Positions 56,930 through 64,000 of a stretch of DNA of 64,000 nt are shown piece by piece. The notes below the pieces were generated by a model. The model did no database searches, was not told the DNA's origin, and saw only the letters and a list, made by a program, of their open reading frames with translations. Location of the stretch: assembly GCA_025094145.1 (NCBI GenBank), contig JALLLS010000006.1, positions 558,001 to 622,000 of the forward strand, written 5' to 3'. Each line of letters opens with the position of its first letter. Position 1 is the first letter of the stretch. Source of the stretch: Spinellus fusiger. Its lineage: Eukaryota > Mucoromycota > Mucoromycetes > Mucorales > Phycomycetaceae. The translations under genes and the position numbers were made by a program.

Positions 56930-57531
56930 TGTATGTATGTATGTATGTATGTATGTATGTATGTATTTCTCCTTCTCTCTTTTTTTCTTACCCCATCCAT
57001 ATGACTAATGGCCTTGTTGGCCTCTTCCTCTGTCTCATAATAAACATAGGCCTTTCCACTGTTGGCATTGACTAGTCAAATAACACAAAATACACGTCAA
57101 CCTGTCTATCCAACTTTCTTCCTTCTTTTGTGCTTACGTCGTCGGTTAAAGGGAAAGTCAAGATCCACAATCACACCGTACTGCGAGAATATCTCCTTCA
57201 CATGATCACTCGTCACATTGCGTGTGAGATGCGTCACCAACACACCATGTCCCTTGGCAGCAGGTGGACTGCGAGAACGAGAACGGGCACGCACAGGAGC
57301 AGGAGACTGCGATCTGTCTCTTTTGGCACGCGAAGAGCGAGACACACTGCGAGCTTGGCCCGCGCGACTGGGAGAACGACTGAATGCAGAGGATCTGCGA
57401 CGACGAGAAGGCGACCGCGACAGACGAGATCGGGAATGTGCCCTGAATGAAGGGACAGTTTGAGTATTTCTCGCACTTCTATTCTATCTCCTTCTGTTTT
57501 CTGTCTCTAGAGAAATGGCTGACACATACAT
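56296..57531 (-). CDS. RNPS1: RNPS1-like SR-related splicing factor
   Basis: RS-rich N-terminus (SRSRLSRSPSRRRR), then an RRM: GVLVTHLTRNVTSDHVKEIF, SQYGVIVDLDFPFNRR, SGKAYVYYETEEEANKAI and MDGGQLDGKHLACEV. The LTRNVT...EIFSxYG and HMDGGQxDG features match RNPS1, which joins the exon junction and ASAP complexes in splicing and mRNA surveillance. An Ala-Pro repeat from a GGAGCA array follows, then a long RS domain ending in RSRPRR. No ATG opens the exon at 57,442. An upstream AAT before GTATGT (57,532-57,525) splices to GGCACATTCC so that AT+G forms the start codon and gives MAHSRSR (intron 57443-57529). An ATGT microsatellite lies in an intron. Confidence 0.85.
56893..56966 (+). repeat. ATGT microsatellite in an RNPS1 intron
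   Basis: About 18 copies of ATGT. It creates spurious Met-Tyr-Val-Cys reading frames. Confidence 0.9.
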
Positions 57532-57773
57532 TACAGTTGGGGAAAAGTGAGTACAGTGTTCATAAATAATTTTCATTAAGAAAAAGGGCAGGGCTACGTC
57601 ACACTTTTGTCCTCCGTCGTGTTGCTTGCATTGGCATTCATGGTAGTTGTTTTATGATTTTATGATTTTGAATGCCTTCTAACATGAATAGATATCTTTG
57701 TACAAATGAAAACAAAACAAAAGAAGAGAAGACAATAAGGGATGGCTGTGGCTTGCACAGTTCGCTGGTTTCA
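57532..57773. other. Intergenic region between the SR-type gene and RNPS1
   Basis: RNPS1 5' region and the 3' UTR of the SR-type gene. Nothing else seen. Confidence 0.5.
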
Positions 57774-59313
57774 TTACAGATCGTCATAGGTGGTTAAGGC
57801 TCTTCTTCCAGGCATAGGAGCCGTCTCTTGGAGATCTGTGGGTTGGAGGATCATGTTGTGAGTGAGTTTTCTCTCCTGCAACAAGACAGTGCCGGGTGCC
57901 AACTTACCGGGTTTTGTCATTGGAGAAGCGTCTCGGCTGGCAGGGTAACTTTGCATTTCTTCCTTGGCAAGTGCACCGTCTATTCTCATGGCCAACGCAA
58001 GACATGAATGAATAAAAGAACATGAATGAATAAAAGAACATCAGTGAGTAAAAGAACATCAGTGAAAGACTGGCTTACCTTCATCTGTCCAAGGTATATT
58101 CCCAAACCCAACCCTGTTTCTCTCGGGTATTTTGGCTCTGTTGACTGCAACAAGCGTCAATACCTTTCCTTGTATACTCTATGAACAGGCGTATCATTAG
58201 GTCTACCTTTAATACGGCGTGTCCCCAGATAGGCTCCATGCATGCTTTGAATAGCTGCTAATGCACTGGCCTTGTCATCATAAGTAATAAATCCATACCT
58301 ACCCACCACCACCCATCAGCAAATCTACATTGACATTCCCTTCCAATGAGTACACTTACTCCTTCCCATCGACCATTCTCACTTGGCGAATGGGTCCAAA
58401 GCGAGAAAAGGCCTGTTCCAATTCATGCCGAGACACTCTTTCTAGATCACCAATATAGATCTTGGTAGGAAAAAACTCTGTATCGATGTACCGAGCAGCA
58501 GCAGCATAGGGCTAGTCAAGAGAGATGAGGGGCTCTGTTGCTATGGTGCTCGTGCTGCTATTGGCTCTACTTACATCTTTTGTATCTGAACTGTGCCCTC
58601 TATAGCCATGGCTGTAACGCTGTCTACTGTCTCTTTCATCTTCATCATCAGAATATCTTCTTGAGGAGTATCTGCGTCGAGGAGAAGAGGAACGACGTCG
58701 GCGGCTGTGATAGCGCCTAGAACGCTCTTCACTGTCACTTCCAGAGTCATAGCTGTAGTCTCTTCCATAGCGTGCTGGCATGTCTTCTTCATATTCTCCA
58801 TCCTCTGTCTCTCTGCGCTCAGAAGCAAACTTCTGTCGACGGCGCATAACTCTTCCAAACTCATCCAACTCTTCTTCCTCCATTCCCTGGTCTCGGTCTC
58901 TGCCTCGGTCTCTGCCTCGATCTTTGTGGCTGCTTCTGTCTCTTTTTCTGCCTCTGCTTCTACTGATGCTGCGGGTGCTATGAGTGCTGTGAGTGCTGCT
59001 GACACTGCGACTACGGGTACTGCTCACACTATGACTACGGGGGCTACTATTCTCCCTGCTGCTATGTGTGTGTGTGTATAGGTGTGTGTGTAGGTGTGTG
59101 TTTTTCATGGTAAGTCATCTCTCTTCTCCACGGGTATGCACTGGCCAATAAGTTACCTTTTTGTTTCTGCAGTTGGCTCCACTGTCACTGGTTCAGTCTG
59201 CTCACTAGAACTTCCTTAGTTGTTGGGGTCTCCCTTGTCACTTACACTCTGGAGTCACTCTCAGTGGCGTTCGTCTGAGATTCAGTGTGTGGGCTCATGT
59301 CTATGCTATTCAT
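57774..59313 (-). CDS. SR-type protein: N-terminal RS domain plus RRM, unnamed
   Basis: Starts MNSIDMSPHTESQ at 59313. Exon 2 (59061-58575) encodes an RS/RD domain (SVSSTRSRSVSS, RGRDRGRDRDQG) with LDEFGRVMRRRQKFASERRE and another RS block. Exon 3 starts at 58511. The RRM follows: TKIYIGDLERVSRHELEQAF, SRFGPIRQVRM, GKEYGFITYDDKASALAAI and GAYLGTRRIKVNRAKIPERN. Then comes a short tail (RVGFGNIPWTDEDG to ALTTYDDL). The RS-then-RRM order and RNP1 motif point to a nuclear splicing or mRNA factor. I do not recognise the exact orthologue. It lies between RNPS1, another SR gene on the same strand, and ALF1. Confidence 0.75.
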
Positions 59314-59542
59314 CTGTTTTCTCCTGTGTTAGCTCATAACCAAAAGGTTCTTTTTTCTTTTTCTTTTTCTTTCCATACACCTACATACACCTACACCTAC
59401 ACACACACACACACCTTTTCACTGGACTGCATTTCATAAAAGTAATAATAGAGTGTCTGTACAAAAAAGTTTTTGAATCTTGAAGAAATACGACTGTTGT
59501 GACTGCTTACAGTGCCTTTGCAAGAATGGGAATTTTATTAAG

Positions 59543-60551
59543 TTACATTTCTTCTACTTCATCGTCGGATAAGAACAAGTCCTGTTCAGGGAAGTCACCC
59601 ACAGTCACTTTGATGGGTCTGACAAATCCACCGTATTTAGGTGGACATGTAAAGTAGCGCTTTCCTTTGACAGTGCCATCATTCTTGCCCAAGGGTTCGT
59701 CATATTGGATACCTACCCAGAGTCCATCTTGGAACTCCGTCGTGCCTAAGCAGAGAAAAGAAACAGAAAAAGATAAGATTTCGACTTGCACTCTATTCTT
59801 GCTGGTTCCTCACCAATGAATTGCACACAGCCTCTTCTATGCACAAGATCGTTTTCTATCTGCACCAGACATCGATCCCCCACTTTCATAGTAAGAATGG
59901 CTTCTTCATTCTGACGCTTGAATTCTGCCATTTGCTCAATTGCCTCTTGAGAGAACCGTCCGAGTCTGTTTCGCTCTTTGAATGCACGCACAGTGTCTAT
60001 GTGTCCCGGTTTTTTTTTTTTTTCTTTGCATAAGTGTTTCTTTCTTTCTTCTACTGGCGGTGGATTGGATGTTTACCTTGACGACTGGCATACTCCTCTT
60101 CTGTCAACTCAAACTTGTCTACAAGAGACACGTCTACATACTGGTTCTTTACTCGGTATGGGTTGGTGTCTGTAATCTACAAGACAGTCAATACAGTCTA
60201 TGAAGGAGGGAGGCAGAGGGAAGGGGGGTGTGACTTGCATGGAGTCTCATGTAGTCATCCACTGGGTAGGACCCAAGCATACGTGACTCATCATCAAGTG
60301 TTCCTAGCAAGATCTTGTCTCTGAACAAGTCTATTTTCTGTGTGCTGGCGGGTATGCCTGTGATGGGTTCTAATTTACACTTGGAGACAGAAATAAGTAT
60401 ACCCATGCAGGTGGGTTTTATTGGACTGTAGAATAGAGTAGAATAGAAGATAGATAAATACTTTAAGGTCAAACAGGGTCAGGCCCTTATCAAAGCGTCT
60501 TTCGGATTCGATACTTTCGCCTGTACTAACAATAACAGTAACAATAGACAT
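59543..60551 (-). CDS. ALF1: Tubulin-folding cofactor B (ALF1/TBCB)
   Basis: Exons from 60551: [20 protein letters not shown] and LTLFDLK (to 60462), 60379-60239, 60176 to about 60077, then two more ending at 59543. N-terminal ubiquitin-like domain: [30 protein letters not shown]. Middle coiled segment: [21 protein letters not shown]-terminal CAP-Gly domain: [55 protein letters not shown] and GGFV. The acidic end DDEVEEM mimics the alpha-tubulin EEY/F-type tail. It binds alpha-tubulin in the folding pathway with cofactor E. The second intron uses a GC donor (CAT then GCAAGT). Family firm. Confidence 0.92.
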
Positions 60552-60789
60552 AATGAAACAGAACAAGACAGTCAAACACGCACACGAGGAGAAGGTGGGT
60601 TAGCAATAATAAGTCCCGTGCCCAAAAAAAGAAAAAAAGAAAAAAAGAAAAAAAGAAAAAGAAAAATCTTTGAGTTGTGCTGGATAAATAAAATAGGCCC
60701 GAGAATGATAGGTGGATTTTATTTTATTTCTTAGCTTATCACTATTCTTTCCTATTGCAATAGAAATGTAGATAGAAAGATAGATAGAA
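60552..60789. other. Low-complexity 5' flank of ALF1
   Basis: AAAAAG-rich and GATA-like short repeats. No gene. Confidence 0.5.
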
Positions 60790-61210
60790 ATGTAGGTAGA
60801 TAGATAAGATGTTGTGGATAGGGTCATTCGCACAAAAGTCATTGCAGATGTCCAAACAATGATAGAAACTAAACAGAAAACAAAGTCATTGTGATAAGAC
60901 CAAGAAATGACAGCTTACTACAAAGAATTAGTTCTACGAATCAGTCATACAATCCTATGAGCTACATGCTTCTTAAAATACTACTGCTTCAGACGAATGA
61001 AAACTAAATCACTTGCATTTATTTGGAAAGCCCTCTTTATCAGTATAGAGTTTATACTAACATTGAACAAAGTCACTTGGATTCTATACAGCATAACCAA
61101 GACACACTGAGAAGAGATAGATTAAGCAGTGTACAGAATACTATTGCCTTGGATCTTATACACTTCAAAAGTGATATAGTGTGTCTTGTTGGATTCTGTC
61201 CTTACTAGAT
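60790..61210 (+). pseudogene. Helitron Rep-like domain fragment
   Basis: Clearly homologous to 39,620-40,080 (same order: CATTGTGATAAGAC, TTGCATTTATTTGGAAAG, AAGACACACTGAGAAGAGA, GTATAGAGT). Decayed frames read SLAFIWKALFISIEF and similar. No helicase part follows; a Fanzor relic lies 280 bp downstream. Confidence 0.75.
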
Positions 61211-61489
61211 AGTCCCACTGTCTACACACCCAAAGATTTTTGGGATATAAAAGTCAATACACGGACAATAAAATAACACTATTTCTATAATTGGCTAATG
61301 TGTTTAAAAAAGGGTATTTTCGCTGTCTAAAGGAACTATTTCAAACTCTGTCTGCCTATCCTAGCAATAGCTACACTATCTTCATAAAGTATTGGTGCAT
61401 CTTTGGGGAAATTATAGTATAGAAATGTAGTATGGTTCCAAAAAAGACTTACATGTATCTTAGTTTAGTGCAGTGATAACTACACCGGA
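61211..61489. other. Stretch between the Helitron and Fanzor relics
   Basis: AT-rich. Nothing recognised. Confidence 0.4.
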
Positions 61490-62040
61490 TTTTTTTTTGA
61501 TGTTTTGGTGGGTCGACTACCACTAGCTAAGGGCGACTCCTTTCTTTTGGTACCAACAGACTGTACTGTCTTGGATCGACAAAAGCATTTGGGCCGTCCG
61601 CCTTCTTCTCTTAGCCCAAAAAACGAACATGACAAAAGTTCAATGTTGCTGCCATGTCCCGATTCCAAAAGTATTGAGAAATCATCTCATCAGAAACTCC
61701 AACAGTTTTAGTCATGATCTTCAAACATTGTTGGGTTTTGCACCTAAATAAAATAATAATAATAATAAGCTTATTAGCCTTTTCTTTGACTTTTATACAT
61801 AAAAAAAAAGAATATTTTTACCTTTAAAGACCATGACATGTCACTGTGGGGTTCTTCTCTCTTCTGAAGGGTCTTGGGGCTTTGCACTTTCTTGAATTTA
61901 TCAAGTTCACCGTCTTAGCAGGCAGGACAAAGACTGGATGTTTTGAACTCATCAATAAGGAACACGATGAACCCTTCTTTCTTCAACATTCTTCTTATTC
62001 CAACACCTCTCACTGGTTCATGGAGCTTGACACTTAATTA
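61490..62040 (-). pseudogene. Fanzor (eukaryotic TnpB/OMEGA nuclease) C-terminal relic
   Basis: Read on the minus strand from about 62,030: KLHEPVRGVGIRRMLKKEGF, then IVFLIDEFKTSSLCPAC, a stop, DGELDKFKKV; after a frameshift RPFRREKNPTVTCHGL. A GT-AG intron follows (about 61,821-61,744), then CKTQQCLKIM and YFWNRDMAATLNF, and after another frameshift LREEGGRPKCFCRSK to KKNPV. IDEFKTSxxCPxC plus a second Cys pair is the TnpB/Fanzor-type zinc finger. WNRDMAATLN is the RuvC-III motif with its catalytic Asp. Upstream RuvC-I/II parts were not found, so only the C-terminal third remains. At least two stops and two frameshifts make it dead. Proximity to a Helitron fragment fits the known habit of Fanzors to ride in transposons. 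Confidence 0.72.
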
Positions 62041-62751
62041 ATTGTCAATATGAGCATAACTGAACAAGAGAATGTGCTATTACTAACAAAGAGAAACAAT
62101 AGAAGGAAGTTTTAGGCACTACCAAGGACTATTCTAGTGATAAAAAGGTAAGCAGTGTCTTTATCTGGGCTTGAGCTCAATGTATTCCACAAGACACTCA
62201 TTGCATTACTTATAAATAAAGACTCCTTTCAAGTCAGTCCCAGGTGGTCTTCTACAAGGTCAATAATGTCTAGGGTATACTCCTGAGCATGGTTTTCTAT
62301 CTCCCAAGGATAAAGCACAAGGCCTTTAGGGTGTGTATTCTATTGTTATGAGGGAATGCACTTGGGCAGTAGCTATAGTACATAGTATAGTATTAGCTAT
62401 ACTATTGCAATAAACAATTCTATTCATCAACACTATATTCCATTGATACTACAATTTGATAGTGAGGTATCCATAAACCTTTTGATTTTAAACACAGTTA
62501 CATAAAAGGCAAGACATTTTCTGTCTAAAAAGGAAGGAGATATCACCGCCTAAAGGCCAGAAGAATCTCCTGGTGTGTAGATGGATAGAAAGATGACGTC
62601 AGCGCAAAAGGACTGTTGGAGATCCCTGGAGGGCTGACGTTGCCTCTAGGATGGGTGTTCCTGACCCACTCCCTTTGAATGCTGAGTTTCTACTTATTAG
62701 GGCCTAGACACACCCACACGAGGTGGGTCTATCTTTTTCTTCTTATTTATC
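62041..62751. other. Intergenic stretch between the Fanzor relic and the complex I gene
   Basis: May contain decayed Fanzor 5' sequence on the minus strand, but no motif was found. The last 150 bp are GC-richer and serve as promoter of the next gene. Confidence 0.4.
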
Positions 62752-63045
62752 ATGTTCAAGGCTTTGCATCGCTTTGCTACTGATCAACCTATTGTCTTTT
62801 GGTCTTTTGCTATTGGTTCTGTTGGTAAAGAAGCCCTCTTCACGTGTTCATGGACTAATGCGTGTGTTGGTAGGACCTTTGATGGTATGGACAGTGCCTT
62901 CGATACGTCGCAACTATTTTGGATTCAAGGGTGTTGAGCCTTTGCCTGTGACCTATCCTTGTAAGTGGACAGTGTGGTTGGTATTAGCTGACAGTCTATA
63001 GTGCCTCGTGGTGCACGCAATCCTCCTGCTGGTTATGAAGATTAG
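62752..63045 (+). CDS. Mitochondrial complex I small subunit (9.5 kDa / NDUFA3-like)
   Basis: Three exons: 62752-62824, 62874-62960, 63002-63045; introns of 49 and 41 bp. Phases close to 67 residues. The spliced protein starts MFKALHRFATDQPIVFWSFA and continues IGSVGPLMVWTVPSIRRNYF, with one membrane span, then PLPVTYPLPRGARNPPAGYE and D. Short Met start, single transmembrane helix, VPxIRR and the P-x-x-YP-x-P-x-G ending match fungal NADH:ubiquinone oxidoreductase 9.5 kDa subunits (accessory, inner membrane). Longer frames through here that skip splicing are not real. Confidence 0.82.
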
Positions 63046-63646
63046 GCATAAGAGAGACTTTGTTGATAAAGGCGATGCTATAAAAAGAAAGAGAAAGAGA
63101 AGGAAGGAAAGAAAACAAAGTGTATATATATCTATATCTATCTATCTAGATGTGTGTGTGTGTGTATGTCTTTGTATGTCTTTGCATGTGTGTGCGTACG
63201 TATTTATAAAAGAACAAGGGATCGGTGAACCCATCTTTACATGCCTAGTCATCTTCCTACATGAAGACCGAGACTTCCTTACAAAAGACGTGACTACTTA
63301 ATAAGAAAACAATAACACAGTCACACGTCAATACGCCTCTATCAACAAAAACACTGGCTTAAGATGAAGAGATCAAGAACAAGAATAAAGATTGTTTTTT
63401 TTAATGTATATTTATTATATATATATTTATGTATGTATGTATATTTATTCAAAGTAATGGACCTTCTTACTATAAGACAAGAAGGTGAGTTTACAATAAC
63501 AGTCATCTACACAGACAGATTCTTTCTTATTGCCTGCTCAGTGATCTTGGTAATAATATTCAAACCATCAAAACTCTTCAGTTTGCAAATTTATAATCAT
63601 TGCCCGCAACAAGAAAGAATCCATGACATGTAGGAGAAATACTTAC
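63046..63646. other. Intergenic stretch with microsatellites; possible 3' exon of the next gene
   Basis: TATC and GT repeats (63,125-63,175) and AT repeats (63,410-63,445). On the minus strand near 63,500-63,570 the frame SFDGLNIITKITEQAIRKNL ends in a stop and could be the last exon of the gene at 63,647-63,918, but I could not join it by canonical splice sites. Confidence 0.35.
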
Positions 63647-63918
63647 CCTTTCTATTTTGTAGGGCCAAGGACACAGTGCCTCCATGCACCTGCAAGTACG
63701 CAACACAGATGCTGCTTACTATTAGACTGTATAAGTGACTGGAGTTATTATAAAAATAATGACACTTGGACATGAAGAGTAGAGAAGAGAAAGAATCAGG
63801 AAAAGAGTGGTTTCATTACCACATCCCCGCATAATGCACCGGCGAAGATGCGCGTCGAGATGTGAATCAAACGCAAATTACAAACATCATCTTTTTTCTC
63901 TTCTCTCTTGCGGTCCAT
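63647..63918 (-). CDS. Unrecognised small gene, first two exons
   Basis: Start MDRKREEKKDDVCNLRLIHI at 63918. Exon 1 continues STRIFAGALCGDV to 63820. The next exon (63689-63647) gives VHGGTVSLALQNRK and ends in a good donor (GGTAAG). Splice sites at both ends of the first intron are canonical (GTAATG, TTGCAG). The protein is short, basic at the start and has no membrane segment. I do not recognise the family, and the remaining exon(s) are unsettled. Confidence 0.5.
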
Positions 63919-64000
63919 GTCGATTGGATACTTTACCTTGTAAGAACAGAAAGAAGGATTTTGTAACAAAAGAATTGGGCTTGTCTTTATACTTGTTAGA

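Noticed and set aside
56893..56966. Regular repeats resembling a CRISPR-like array.
   Set aside because: A plain ATGT microsatellite in an intron, without spacers. The GATA, ATCT and TATC tracts elsewhere are the same kind of sequence.
57130..57463. Arg-rich plus-strand frames near RNPS1.
   Set aside because: Antisense of the RS-coding sequence.
1..64000. tRNA, rRNA or riboswitch genes.
   Set aside because: I saw no cloverleaf with a convincing B-box or other RNA signature by eye; a covariance-model search would be needed to exclude them.

Overview
The window looks like nuclear DNA of an early-diverging fungus, most likely a Mucoromycota lineage. This is inferred from many short GT-AG introns (about 44-90 bp), fungal-type genes (MID1, NAB3-like, APA1/2-type, a 9.5 kDa complex I subunit), and a transposon set typical of those fungi: Tc1/mariner, Plavaka/KDZ-like, Helitron, LINEs, LTRs and a Fanzor relic. 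The species is not identified.

The window has two compartments. Positions 1 to about 44,434 are AT-rich and packed with transposon remains. Only three host loci sit there: the last exons of a kinesin-14 (1-273), a NAB3-like RNA-binding gene (5,888-8,632) and ESF2 (9,397-10,520). A cytochrome P450 locus is also present, in two broken copies. From 44,973 to 63,918 the sequence is gene-dense. It holds ERV25-like p24, MID1, diadenosine tetraphosphate phosphorylase, an RBD2-like rhomboid, proteasome PRE3 and RPN2, RNPS1, an SR-type RRM protein, tubulin cofactor B, a complex I subunit and one unrecognised small gene. Between the last few lie a Helitron fragment and a Fanzor fragment.

The dominant structure is a nearly perfect inverted duplication. 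The left arm (12,892-21,502) and right arm (35,813-44,420) are mirror copies of about 8.6 kb around a 14.3 kb spacer. Every reading frame I compared is identical between arms; I found only a 1-bp and a 2-bp indel. Each arm carries a deleted Tc1 element with an LTR inside it, a degraded Tc1 transposase, a Helitron remnant, a solo LTR and a cytochrome P450 with the same C-terminal frameshift. The outer limits fall in a Tc1 terminal repeat and the inner limits inside a solo LTR, which suggests repeat-mediated rearrangement.

The spacer holds an intact Plavaka-like transposase ORF, a truncated LINE with 160-bp inverted ends, several solo LTRs with 4-bp target duplications (three nested in one another), a 1.7 kb IS630/Tc1-like transposon with about 112-bp terminal repeats, and a very AT-rich DDE_Tnp_4-like transposase relic.

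In the gene-dense part, PRE3 and RPN2, two 26S proteasome subunits, are convergent neighbours 222 bp apart. ERV25/MID1 and rhomboid/PRE3 are divergent pairs with short shared promoter regions. Exon limits were placed by eye from frame continuity and splice dinucleotides, and may be off by a few bases.
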